A stretch of DNA of 20,152 nt from CAZWBR01 sp964404205 (GTDB lineage Bacteria; Bacteroidota; Bacteroidia; Bacteroidales; Prolixibacteraceae), in assembly GCA_964404205.1 (NCBI GenBank), contig CAYOJD010000057.1:1-20152 (forward strand), read 5' to 3'. How positions within the stretch are numbered: the stretch's first letter is position 1; each line of letters opens with the position of its first letter. Under the pieces are notes generated by a model. The model had not been told where the DNA came from and ran no database searches. It worked only from the letters and a program-made list of their open reading frames with translations. The position numbers and the translations under genes are program-made. Shown here one piece after another: positions 8,224-17,600 of the stretch.

Positions 8224-8868
8224 TTATCTGTTCGGAAACATATCCAATACTATGGGTTTCAACCCGCTGAAGAAAAACTCTACGGCAATCACCATCACAA
8301 TTAACCCCATAAGCCTGAGCAGCACATTGTTCCCGGTAGGGCCAAGCAGCTTGATGATTCGGGAAGAGCTGTAGAGCGTGAAGTAATTCAGCAGCAACAC
8401 CAACATGATGGAACCCATTAGCACCATTTTCATCGGAATAGAGACCGCATCCTCCATCAGTACAATGGCATTGGTAATGGCCCCCGGGCCGCATATCATC
8501 GGGATGGCCAACGGGGTGATGGAGATATCGCTGATATAGCTTTTCACCTCATCACGGGCCACTTTTAGTCCCACCAAACGAGCCTGAAGCATATCCATTC
8601 CCATCATAAAAAAGATAACACCACCCACAATGCGCAGACTGTTGACCGAGATGCCAAAGAAACGGAAGAGCAGTTGACCGGTTAAGGCAAAAAAAGCGAT
8701 GGCGAAAAAGGCTACAATCGAGGCTTTCCACGCGGTACGTTTGCGTTCTTCGCGGGTCAGTTCCGATGTCATGGTCATAAAAATGGGCATTGAGCCCAGT
8801 GGGTTAATCAGCGTAAAAAAAGAGGTAAAGCAGAGCAAAGAAAAAGATACCAACTCATTCATATTCAT
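8224..8868 (-). CDS. MarC family integral membrane protein
   Basis: This 214-residue protein fits the MarC/UPF0056 family in length and sequence. It opens with a hydrophobic helix containing FFTLINPLGSMPIF, the family's N-terminal signature, and has about six membrane segments. A second conserved region around PLAIPMICGPGAITN marks the repeat in the second half. Despite the name (from the E. coli mar locus), the family's role in antibiotic resistance was not borne out; some members have been linked to amino acid transport, so the substrate is open. ATG 8868 is used; ATG 8862 two codons later is equally possible. The gene is convergent with the M3 peptidase gene and divergent from the CHAP-patatin operon. 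No convincing promoter was found; TATTTATG (8914-8921, minus) is a weak -7 candidate. Confidence 0.93.
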   Translation of the reverse strand: MNMNELVSFSLLCFTSFFTLINPLGSMPIFMTMTSELTREERKRTAWKASIVAFFAIAFFALTGQLLFRFFGISVNSLRIVGGVIFFMMGMDMLQARLVGLKVARDEVKSYISDISITPLAIPMICGPGAITNAIVLMEDAVSIPMKMVLMGSIMLVLLLNYFTLYSSSRIIKLLGPTGNNVLLRLMGLIVMVIAVEFFFSGLKPIVLDMFPNR

Positions 8869-9090
8869 TATTTTTTACAAACAGCCTTCGATACAGGCGC
8901 CCTTTTTATCGGGCATAAATATAGTAAAATAGGATTGTCGCGTTGATGACAATGGTTGGGTAGCCCATTTATTTTGACCCGGCAAAATTGTCAGGCGGGT
9001 ACATGCCGAGGCTATTGACTTCGACCGCATTCTGTCGTAACTTGGAAGGTAAAATCACCCATTCAGTATTTACCATTAAAATCAATTCCT

Positions 9091-9858
9091 ATGGACTATC
9101 CCGGACGAATCATCAAAAAAGGAGAAAAGGATCTGGAGGTGGTAAAGCTCATTCAGCAACAACTGGTCGTTAAGGGCTTTGGACCGCTCGATATCGATGG
9201 CGATTTTGGCACTTATACGGAAACCGCCGTGAAAGATTTTCAGGCGTTGTCGCGCGATGCCAACGGCATACCTTTACTGATCGATGGCAAAGTAGGCGCT
9301 ATCACCTGGTCGGTACTCTTCTCGGTTCCGGTTGGGGTTCCCGACCCGGCATATCAACCTTCGGCAGTGGTAGCCAAGGCACTGCAAATAGCGAAAAGCC
9401 AGATTGGGGTTTTGGAAGATCCCCCCGGTTCGAACCGGGGGCCTCAGGTTGAAGCCTATCTGAAACGGGCAGGCTGCTCTCCGGGCGACCCCTGGTGTGC
9501 TTCGTTTGTCTACTGGTGTTTCGATGAAGCTGCCCAAGCGCTCCATCTTCAAAACCTGTTGCCCCGTACCGGTTCGTGTATGACCCACTGGAGCGATACC
9601 AAGGGGCGTAAAACGACGGCACGACAGGCGACCAACAATCCTTCGCTGGTCAAGCCGGGCGATGTTTTCATTATCAATCATGGCAACTGGAAAGGGCATA
9701 CCGGCATGGTCACAGCCGTTGGCGACGGCTATATCACTACCGTGGAAGGCAATACCAATATCTCGGGCAGCCGCGAGGGATTGGGTGTAGCGGTATTGAA
9801 ACGTAAAATCAACTCCATCAGTGCGGGGTTTATCGATTACAGCACTTTGAATGGCTAA
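9091..9858 (+). CDS. Peptidoglycan-binding and CHAP-type hydrolase, endolysin-like
   Basis: The 255-residue protein has a peptidoglycan-binding domain (PG_binding_1 type) at about 10-80, with the typical DIDGDFGTYTETAVKDFQ motif, and then a CHAP/NlpC-like amidase domain at about 95-250. The probable catalytic residues are Cys136 (DPWCASFVYW), His203 (GHTGMV) and Glu219 (TVEGNTN). It should cleave amide bonds in cell-wall peptide. There is no signal peptide or lipobox, so like phage endolysins or injected effectors it would need another route to the wall. It is the first gene of a two-gene operon, and its TAA overlaps the start of the patatin-like gene. No other phage genes are visible nearby. 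Upstream TTATTTTG (8969-8976) is a 7/8 match to the -7 box. Confidence 0.9.
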   Translation: MDYPGRIIKKGEKDLEVVKLIQQQLVVKGFGPLDIDGDFGTYTETAVKDFQALSRDANGIPLLIDGKVGAITWSVLFSVPVGVPDPAYQPSAVVAKALQIAKSQIGVLEDPPGSNRGPQVEAYLKRAGCSPGDPWCASFVYWCFDEAAQALHLQNLLPRTGSCMTHWSDTKGRKTTARQATNNPSLVKPGDVFIINHGNWKGHTGMVTAVGDGYITTVEGNTNISGSREGLGVAVLKRKINSISAGFIDYSTLNG

Positions 9859-11116
9859 CCCTTTAACAACAACCCCGATGCAGATAACCGATTTTACACA
9901 AAACAAAGCGGTCGAAAAGATAGTTGCTCAACTTAGAAGTGACCAAATTGACCGGAAGCCATTTTCTGACCTGCTCGACAGCGCGGGAAACCAATATATC
10001 GAACTGGTTCAGGAGGGTGGCGGCGTGCTGGGTGTTGCGCTGATTGGCTACACTTTTGTACTCGAACAAATGGGGCTGCGGTTTTTCAGTCTGGCAGGCA
10101 CCTCGGCAGGCTCAATCAACGCGATGTTGCTGGCCGGGTTGGGCGACATTTCGCAACCCAAATCGGAGAAGGTGATCGAGATGCTGGTCAATAAGAATCT
10201 CTACGATTTTGTCGATGGCAACAGCGATTCGAGGGATTTTATCAAAGCGCTGGTCGACAAGGCCAAACCGGTTAAGCTGGCCTGGAAAGGGCTACAGGTT
10301 ATCGACGAGATAAACGAAGATTTGGGGTTAAACCCGGGCAACGATTTCCTGAAGTGGCTCTCAGCATTTTTAAAGCAAAACAATATCACCACCCAATCGG
10401 AACTCGAAAAGCAATTTGGCACGCTACCCTCCGACCTGAAAATCAGGGAGGGCATTCCCAAAACGACCGAAGGGTTAAAGCCGCGTCTGGCCATTGTAGC
10501 CTCCGACCTTACCACCGAAACCAAGGTGGAATTTCCGAAGATGTCATCGCTCTATTGGCCCAAACCTGAAGAGGTCAATCCGGCCATCTATGTTCGTGCA
10601 TCGATGTCAATCCCCTACTTCTTCAGCCCCATGGTGATTAAAAGCATTCCGCAGGGCGATTTGGCTCAACAAAAATGGGACGAGCTGGCAGGATTTTGTG
10701 GCAAACTGCCCCGTGAAGTGAGTATGGTCGACGGTGGGATCTTATCAAACTTTCCTATCGATATTTTCCACAACCTGTACAATGTTCCACGTATGCCCAC
10801 CTTTGGGGTACGTTTGGGCGACAATCGCAACAAAGCCAATAAGGTGGAAAAACCATTGCAACTTTTCGGGGCCATGTTCAATACCATCAGGCACCTGCAC
10901 GATTACGACTTTATACTAAAGAATCCGGATTTTAAACAGCTTATCGAGAAGATCGATATTGGCCACCACGACTGGCTCAACTTTGCCATTTCGGATAAGG
11001 ACAAAATCGATCTCTTTGTCCGCGGGGCACAGGCAGCCGACAGGTTTTTGCGCAAATTCGACTGGCTGTTTTATAAAAAAGTGCGCGAACAAATCAGTCT
11101 CTCGAAACCTTTATAA
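9851..11116 (+). CDS. Patatin-like phospholipase
   Basis: This 421-residue protein carries all patatin hallmarks: the glycine-rich oxyanion loop EGGGVLG (GGG at 56-58), the nucleophile elbow GTSAG (Ser85) and the DGG motif (Asp294), which together form the Ser-Asp dyad of lipid acyl hydrolases. It probably cleaves acyl chains from phospholipids. No signal peptide, membrane helix or beta-barrel domain is seen, so it is not the surface-anchored PlpD/FplA kind. The start ATG lies within the last codons of the CHAP gene (overlap ATGGCTAA), a classic sign of translational coupling. ATG 9878 is an alternative start nine codons later. A hairpin terminator follows the gene at once. Physiological target and trigger are unknown. 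Confidence 0.92.
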   Translation: MANPLTTTPMQITDFTQNKAVEKIVAQLRSDQIDRKPFSDLLDSAGNQYIELVQEGGGVLGVALIGYTFVLEQMGLRFFSLAGTSAGSINAMLLAGLGDISQPKSEKVIEMLVNKNLYDFVDGNSDSRDFIKALVDKAKPVKLAWKGLQVIDEINEDLGLNPGNDFLKWLSAFLKQNNITTQSELEKQFGTLPSDLKIREGIPKTTEGLKPRLAIVASDLTTETKVEFPKMSSLYWPKPEEVNPAIYVRASMSIPYFFSPMVIKSIPQGDLAQQKWDELAGFCGKLPREVSMVDGGILSNFPIDIFHNLYNVPRMPTFGVRLGDNRNKANKVEKPLQLFGAMFNTIRHLHDYDFILKNPDFKQLIEKIDIGHHDWLNFAISDKDKIDLFVRGAQAADRFLRKFDWLFYKKVREQISLSKPL

Positions 11117-11146
11117 AAAAAAGCTGCCCCGGAGGGCAGTTTTTTG
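11115..11146. terminator. Bidirectional terminator between the patatin-like and NIPSNAP genes
   Basis: Stem CTGCCC (11124-11129) pairs with GGGCAG (11134-11139) around a 4-nt loop, with a run of As before and six Ts after. Read on either strand it is a GC stem followed by a T-run, so it can serve both convergent genes, which end at 11116 (plus) and 11156 (minus). Confidence 0.85.
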
Positions 11147-11155
11147 ATTGATCGG

Positions 11156-11938
11156 TCAGATTTGTGAATAATCGAGCGGAACCAAAAAGATACGGTTGAC
11201 CCGACTGACCGTATTGGCATATTCAGGTTTATCCTTCATTGTATTCCACTCGTTGCTGTCGACAAATTTTTTCCAGTTGGCCTCGCGCTGCTTCATATCG
11301 TCGAACCAAAGCATATAAGCCAGGGCCGGCATTTGCGGACCGGCAAGGATTTCACCGAACATCAGGCTATGCAAGCCGCATTGGTCGAACAGGGCAATCT
11401 CCTCGTTGTTGAACATCTTAATCTTTCGCTGGCCAGCCTCTTCGTTGTTGCTTTCATAGAGGCGCATTTCGATTAATCCCCGGCTTTTATCGGGTTGACG
11501 GAAACGTGGAATGGCATCGAACGCTTCGAGCAGCCAGGTTTCGAAACGGGTATAAACACCTTGCTCGGCCGATTTATCGAAATAGGTTTTCGATGCTTCG
11601 GCAAAAGTTTTGTCGTTCCAAATATCATTCTTGATACGATAATATTCCGATATTGACGGATAAACCAGCAGAAAATATACTGTTGGCGGTTCGGTAAGGC
11701 TATATTCGCCAAAGGCGCCTACTTTCACCCCGTTTCGATTCATAAAAGGAATCAGCGCTTCGGTATAGAGTTTATCGACAGCCGATTTGCCCCCTCCGTT
11801 TTTAAAATGATAGACCCTCAATTCGTAAATCTCTTTATCAACGTTGGCAGATGTTGATGAAGCCATAGCCTGACCGGCAGTAGTTACGGTAGCAGTAGCC
11901 GCAACAGCCGATGCCTGTAAAAAATTTCTTCTTTTCAT
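11156..11938 (-). CDS. NIPSNAP-domain protein with Tat-like leader
   Basis: This 260-residue protein has two tandem NIPSNAP-like (ferredoxin-fold) modules, the first beginning near IYELRVYHFKNG (about residue 37) and the second near LIEMRLYESNNEE (about residue 155). The N-terminus MKRRNFLQASAVAA resembles a twin-arginine signal (RRxFL), with a possible AMA cleavage site at residues 24-26, so export to the periplasm is likely. Bacterial NIPSNAP proteins have no established general function, and no catalytic motif is seen. The gene diverges from the metal efflux operon across 264 bp and shares a bidirectional terminator with the patatin-like gene. The family call is from recalled sequence patterns. 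Confidence 0.88.
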   Translation of the reverse strand: MKRRNFLQASAVAATATVTTAGQAMASSTSANVDKEIYELRVYHFKNGGGKSAVDKLYTEALIPFMNRNGVKVGAFGEYSLTEPPTVYFLLVYPSISEYYRIKNDIWNDKTFAEASKTYFDKSAEQGVYTRFETWLLEAFDAIPRFRQPDKSRGLIEMRLYESNNEEAGQRKIKMFNNEEIALFDQCGLHSLMFGEILAGPQMPALAYMLWFDDMKQREANWKKFVDSNEWNTMKDKPEYANTVSRVNRIFLVPLDYSQI

Positions 11939-12005
11939 TGTTCAGTTGTGTTGATTACTTGATTGTAGATGATAACCGGGGTTGAAAATAGATAAATTTT
12001 GAATG

Positions 12006-12022
12006 TTAGATTGGCAATCTAA
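12006..12022. promoter_or_regulatory. Palindrome, possible operator
   Basis: TTAGATTG and CAATCTAA are perfect inverted arms separated by one G. The site lies in the divergent space between the NIPSNAP gene and the metal efflux operon, just before a weak -7 candidate TAATATTG (12031-12038). The size and symmetry fit a dimeric repressor site, but no regulator gene is present in the window, so its function is inferred. Confidence 0.4.
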
Positions 12023-12111
12023 AAGAAAAATAATATTGGCAGGTAAAAATAATTCAACATAAAACTGAACAATCACGACTGAAATCGTGTTGATTAGTTG
12101 CTCAATTTAGA

Positions 12112-12155
12112 ATGAATATTGCAGCAAAGCGTTGGATAGCTCCTTCAATATTCAT
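12112..12155. promoter_or_regulatory. 10-bp inverted repeat upstream of the efflux operon
   Basis: ATGAATATTG (12112-12121) and CAATATTCAT (12146-12155) are perfect inverted repeats around a 24-nt loop. They end 47 bp before the first efflux gene. They could be a hairpin in the leader transcript or a paired operator. A smaller dyad, CACGA/TCGTG, sits at 12074-12089. No T-run follows, so it is not a normal terminator. Confidence 0.45.
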
Positions 12156-12202
12156 AACTTATCCACATCAACCGGCTAAATAGCTGTCGGCCTTCCATCG
12201 AT

Positions 12203-13453
12203 ATGAAAAAAAGAACAATAATTACACGACTACTGGCTTTACTGATGTTTGCCACAGGGAGTGTCAGCGGGCAAAACAATCTACTGACCATTGAAGGGGC
12301 TGTAAAAATGGCTCAGCAAAAAAACAGCGAAATCAATCAACTGAAAGCGCAACTGGTACAAAAAGAGCAGAGCTGGCGTACCATGACCGGCATTTCGGCC
12401 CCCGAGCTTTCCTACTTTAAGGAGGGGATAAACCATCTGGAGATTAAGCCTTTCGACGAGAAACGATGGACCATTTCGCAGTCGGTCGATTTTCCGCTGA
12501 CCACCTATTACCGGCTTAAATCGGTATCGGAAGAGAGAAAAGGGATGCAACTGAGGGTGGTATCGGCCGAAAGGGAGATTCAGTCCAAAGTGAAAGAGAA
12601 GTATATCGAAGTGATTTACGGACAACACCTCAAGCAACTGAGGGAACAGCAAATTAAACTGGCGCAGAACCTGTACAATGCGGTCTATTCGAAATTCGAG
12701 ACCGGCATGGGCAACGGTATCGACCTGACCAATGCCGAGTTGCAATTGGCCGAATCGCAAAACGACCTTGATGAAGCGGAAAACATCATCCATCAGGCCC
12801 GCTACGGATTGTTCAAACTGATTGGGATGGATAGCGAAGAGCAACATTATGATATTGTATTCCCGGATACGCTGCACACCAACGATATCGGCATCGCACA
12901 AATAGAAACCCTGGAAGAGCTAAACAGTCAGCCCGATTACATGGCAGCGGCTTTCGATATCAGTGCAGGCAACTACCAACTCAAAGAGGCCCGAAGCAAT
13001 TATCTGCCCGACCTGAGGCTCAACTATTACCAACAAGATTATGGTACGGGGTACCACTACAACGGGTTTGAAATCGGCATCACGCTGCCGGTATGGTTTC
13101 CGTTCGAACAAAGAGGGGCGACACAGATGGCCATGGCACGCAGGCAAGAGATGCTATATCGACAAAAATCGATTGAGCTCACGATGAAAGAAGAGATCGA
13201 AAAAGCCTGGCACAGCTATTCGACCAGTAAATCGACTGTAACACGCTATCGCGAGACCATCCAGGCGAAAGCCGAAAAGCTACACGCGCTGGCACTGGAA
13301 GCCTACCGACTGGGCGAGATTGACCTGCTCAACCTTATCAGTTCACAACAGGCCTATCTGCGCAGCCAACAACGCTATCTGGTCGCCCTTCGCGACTATT
13401 ACATCCAGTTAGCCCATCTTGAAATATATCTGAATCGGCAACTTGTTTATTGA
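12203..13453 (+). CDS. TolC-family outer membrane efflux channel (CzcC/CusC-like)
   Basis: The 416-residue protein has an N-terminal signal peptide (MKKRTIITRLLALLMFATGS, cleaved near the GQ at 23-24) and then two long alpha-helical hairpin repeats with scattered short beta segments, as in TolC-like channels. The sequence NGIDLTNAELQLAESQNDLD and the C-terminal GEIDLLNLISSQQAYLRSQQ are the characteristic second-helix motifs of the two OEP repeats. Unlike CusC it has no lipobox cysteine. It should form the trimeric outer membrane duct for the adaptor and pump encoded directly downstream. It is the first gene of the operon; the next start is 25 nt after its stop. Confidence 0.93.
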   Translation: MKKRTIITRLLALLMFATGSVSGQNNLLTIEGAVKMAQQKNSEINQLKAQLVQKEQSWRTMTGISAPELSYFKEGINHLEIKPFDEKRWTISQSVDFPLTTYYRLKSVSEERKGMQLRVVSAEREIQSKVKEKYIEVIYGQHLKQLREQQIKLAQNLYNAVYSKFETGMGNGIDLTNAELQLAESQNDLDEAENIIHQARYGLFKLIGMDSEEQHYDIVFPDTLHTNDIGIAQIETLEELNSQPDYMAAAFDISAGNYQLKEARSNYLPDLRLNYYQQDYGTGYHYNGFEIGITLPVWFPFEQRGATQMAMARRQEMLYRQKSIELTMKEEIEKAWHSYSTSKSTVTRYRETIQAKAEKLHALALEAYRLGEIDLLNLISSQQAYLRSQQRYLVALRDYYIQLAHLEIYLNRQLVY

Positions 13454-13478
13454 TCCACGCAACCCAAATTCCAACATC

Positions 13479-14678
13479 ATGAAGAAAATGGCCATTTACC
13501 TCTTTATTGCCTCAACCATTTTGGGGCTTTCGTCGTGCCACGGAAAAAAGAGTGAACCTGCTGTCGGACAGCCAACTTCCATTACCGATATTCCACCTTC
13601 CATTCAAGCCGAAAGCCAGGCGAAGGCAGTTATCCGGCTGACAGACGAGGAGATAAAACAACTCAATATCGAAACCGCAATGGTGACCAGCGAGTTGCAA
13701 AAGTTTACCCTATCTGCATCGGGAATTGTCTTTCCGGCAGCCGGTCATGTTGCCATTATCAGCACCCCCATCAATGGCCGTATTTCGGCAATTCGGGTAA
13801 ACGATGGCCATCAGGTTCAAAAAGGGGCGGAATTGTTTCGAATTGAAAGTCTGGAATTTGGGAGTATGGTCTCAGAATATCTTCAGGCTGTTGCCGAAGA
13901 TAAATTTCAGTCGAAACGCATGGAGCGGCTTGAGCAACTGGTAAAGCAAACCATCAGTTCGGAAAGCGAACTCGACAGGGCCAAGACCGACTATCAACGT
14001 GCATCGGCTTCGGTTATTGCCGCCTACGCGAAACTGAAAGCCATCGGTGTTGGCGAAAGCGAAATATCGGCTATGCGAAATGCTGAAAATATCGACCCCA
14101 CCTTAAAGATTCATGCTCCGGTAAGCGGGATGCTCGACAACCGCGAAGTAGAACTGGGGCAGGCTGTCGATGCCTTGCAGAAGCTGGCTCGTATAGTCGA
14201 CCTCGGAGAGGTCCAAATCAAAGGCTACCTCTCGCCCGAAGATGCAGTGCTTGTTTCGGTTGGCGATTCGGTGTGGATTGGCCAAAGGCAGAGTGACAGC
14301 AACCCGATTGTGGCACAAGTTTCATCTATCAACCCGGGGCTCGATGAAAACAACCGTTCGGTAGTGGCCAACATTGTGATAGCCACAAGAAACGGATGGC
14401 CAAAGCCGGGCGAAAATGTCAAACTGGAAATTAAAACATCGACACTTACGGAACAAATTGCCGTTCCGGTAGATGCACTTACTTACGATGGCAACGATCC
14501 GATACTTTTTGTAAAAGTGACCCCTTCGTCATACGAGCAACGAAAAATTACCATCAAAGCCATCCGCGGGCGGCTCGCCGTAGTTGATACAGGAGTTGAA
14601 AAGGGTGAAGAGATTGCCATTTCGCAGGTTTTCAGTCTGAAAGCACTGTCGAGATACGAGCAGATTGCAGAAGAATAA
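13479..14678 (+). CDS. RND efflux periplasmic adaptor, lipoprotein (CzcB/CusB-like)
   Basis: The 399-residue protein starts with a lipoprotein signal (lipobox LSSC, Cys20), so it is anchored in a membrane with its body in the periplasm. Next come the split lipoyl-like domain (ISTPINGRISAIRVNDGHQV and, later, LKIHAPVSGMLDNREVELGQ), an alpha-hairpin between them (about residues 130-195), then beta-barrel and membrane-proximal domains. It would bridge the TolC-like channel and the pump. I took ATG 13479 because the frame's earlier ATG (13443) overlaps the upstream gene and puts polar residues before the signal. No His- or Met-rich metal-binding tail is visible, unlike some CzcB and CusB proteins. 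Confidence 0.93.
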   Translation: MKKMAIYLFIASTILGLSSCHGKKSEPAVGQPTSITDIPPSIQAESQAKAVIRLTDEEIKQLNIETAMVTSELQKFTLSASGIVFPAAGHVAIISTPINGRISAIRVNDGHQVQKGAELFRIESLEFGSMVSEYLQAVAEDKFQSKRMERLEQLVKQTISSESELDRAKTDYQRASASVIAAYAKLKAIGVGESEISAMRNAENIDPTLKIHAPVSGMLDNREVELGQAVDALQKLARIVDLGEVQIKGYLSPEDAVLVSVGDSVWIGQRQSDSNPIVAQVSSINPGLDENNRSVVANIVIATRNGWPKPGENVKLEIKTSTLTEQIAVPVDALTYDGNDPILFVKVTPSSYEQRKITIKAIRGRLAVVDTGVEKGEEIAISQVFSLKALSRYEQIAEE

Positions 14679-14699
14679 CCCCATTGAAATCTTACAGTT

Positions 14700-17600
14700 A
14701 TGCTGAACAAGATTATTGAATTTAGTGTCCGTCAGAAGTATGTAGCGCTAGCCCTGGTGCTGCTGATGGCTTTTGCCGGAGTTTCGTCACTGCTGAAACT
14801 GCCCATTAACTCGCTGCCTGATGTCACTCCGGTGCAGGTGCTGGTCATTACCAAAGCTGGTCGTTATTCGCCTTATGATGTCGAGAAACTGGTAAGTTAC
14901 CCGATTGAAACAGCCATGAACGGGCTACCGGATGTAAAACAGGTACGTTCCATTTCACAATTTGCTCTTTCGGCCGTTACAGTCGAGTTTGAAGAGGGGA
15001 CCGATATCTATTTTGCCCGTCAGATGGTAAGCCAACGGTTGCAATCGATTTCTGATGAGTTGCCACCCGATGTTTCAGCGTCGCAGTTGGGCCCTATTTC
15101 GACTGCATTGGGCGAAATTTATCAATATACCGTCAGTGGAGGAAACTACTCACTTTCGGAACTTCGGGAGATTCAGGACTGGATAATTGCCCCTCAGTTG
15201 AAAATCGTAAAAGGGGTAACTGAGATCAATTCATTCGGTGGATTTGTAAAGCAATACGAAGTGGTAGTGATTCCTGAAAGGTTAAGAACCTATAACATTG
15301 GCATCAAATCGATTATCGACGCCATAGCCAGCAACAACAGTGTTTCGGGAGGCAACTATCTTGAACACAACCGGGAGCAATATATCATCCGCGGCTTTGG
15401 ACAAATCAACCGCATCGACGATATTCAAAATATTATTGTCACCAACATCAACAACAAACCAATCTTTATCAAAGATGTCGCTGAAATCAGGCTGAGCAGC
15501 GAAATTCGTCAGGGGGGCGTCTCACAGGACGGAAAGGGAGAAGTAGTGACCGGGATTGTTATGATGCTGCGTGGAGGCAATGGCCGCGAAGTGATTCAAC
15601 AGATTGAAGAAAAGATTACTACTATCAACAAAAATTTACCGAAGGGGGTTACCATTGAAAAGTTTTACGACCAATCGGATTTGATTGACCGCACCACCGG
15701 CACCATTTCGACCAACCTGCTCGAAGGAGGTTTTCTGGTCATTGCCGTGTTGCTGCTGTTGCTGGGCGAAATATCGGGAGCACTGATTGTAGCTATGGTC
15801 ATTCCTTTCTCGATGCTGTTTGCCTTTATCGGGATGCGTGAATTTGGGCTGGCAGCCAACCTGATGAGCCTCGGGGCCATCGACTTTGGGATGGTCGTTG
15901 ACGGTTCGGTCGTGATGGTCGAAAATATAGTCCATCGGTTGAAGCACGACCAACATCACGACAAGGATAGCGTTATTATTAAAGCTTCGCAGCAAGTGGT
16001 TCGCCCCATCTTTTACGGGGTGCTGATTATCCTGATGGTTTATGTACCCATTATGACTTTCAGCGGAATGGAGGGTATTCTATACCGGCCAATGGCCATT
16101 ACCGTTGCCGCAGCGGTGCTGGGGTCGTTACTTCTGGCCCTGATTTTTGTACCGGCTATCTCGTCCATTATTATGCGCAAAGGAGTAAAAGTTCGCCGTA
16201 ACTATATTATCGAATTTATCACCCCGCTGTACAAAGCCAATCTGACCCGTTACCTCGAAAAGAAATTATTTGTCGGCCTTTCGGCATTGGTGCTTTTTGT
16301 CCTTTCACTTGTCATCATGTCGAGGTTGGGAAGTGAATTTCTTCCGGAACTGGATGAAGGATCCATTCTGGTTGAGCAGGTTCGGATGCCATCGGTAACC
16401 CTGGATGAATCGCTTGAAAACGCCAACTGGCTGGCCGGCAAACTGGTAGCCAATATTCCTGAAATCAGGACAGTCGTGCCCAAAACCGGACGTTCCGATT
16501 TGGCCAACGATTGGATGGGTGTTCATCAAACCGATGTTTGGATAGTGCTTAAAAACCCGAAAGAGTGGCGTAAAGGGATAACCAAAGAAGATATTATCCG
16601 ACAGATAGAGCCTTTTCTGAAAACAGAGCCCGGCCTGGTTTATAACTTTACCCAGCCTATTGCCATGCGCGTTGATGAATTGACCAGCGGGGTGAAATCG
16701 GATTTGGCCGTGAAAGTGTTTGGCGAAGATTTGGATGAACTGAAAAGAATAGGCCATGCCATCTCCGATTTGGTGTTGAAACAGCAAGGCACAGCCAACC
16801 ATTTTGTCGAAGAACCAATTGGACAGCCCTATCTCACTATCGAAATCGATCGGGAAGCAGTAGCTTCGTTCGGATTAAATGTCGACGATGTACAAATGGT
16901 TATCGAAGCCGGGATTGGCGGTAGGATTGCCGGACAGCTGTACGAAGGGCAACGACGTTTCAATATTACGGTTCGCTATCCTGAAGATATCCGTTCGAAA
17001 CTGCAAGATATTCAGGAAGTGCCTGTTCATCTGCCCAACGGCAATTATATTCCGCTGAAACGGGTGAGCCACATTGTTGCCCAGGAAGGGCCGCGTGAAA
17101 TCCAACGGGAGAATGGCTGGCGCCGCCTGATTGTCGGTATCAATATCCAGCATATCGATATTGGTACCTATGTCAGTAACCTGCAAAGCGCCATCGGGCA
17201 AGAGGTAAAAATTCCACCAGGCTATTTTATCGAGTACGGCGGCACATTCGAAAACCAGCAACGGGCCATGAACCATCTGATGTTGGTGGTACCTTTGTCG
17301 CTATTCATTATCATCGGATTGATGTATCTCAATTTCGGAAAAATCAGGTATGCGTTGATGATATTTTTGAACTTGCCATTTGCATTGTCGGGCGGTGTAC
17401 TCTTTTTGTGGCTGCGCGGCATGTACCTCTCGATATCGGCCAGCATAGGCTTTGTTGCGCTTTTTGGGGTAGCTGTGCTGAACGGGATCGTGCTGATTGA
17501 CCATCTGAACGAAATGCGCAAGGAAGGAGGCCCGTTGCGGCAAATGGTCATCGATGGAGCAACCGATCGCCTGCGCCCTGTATTGATGACTGCCCTGGTT

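Noticed and set aside
9851..11116. Patatin as a CBASS-type antiphage effector
   Set aside because: CBASS needs a nucleotide cyclase gene nearby. None is present; the partner is a CHAP hydrolase.
9091..11116. Prophage remnant
   Set aside because: No integrase, structural, holin or replication genes and no attachment-site repeats are seen around the pair.
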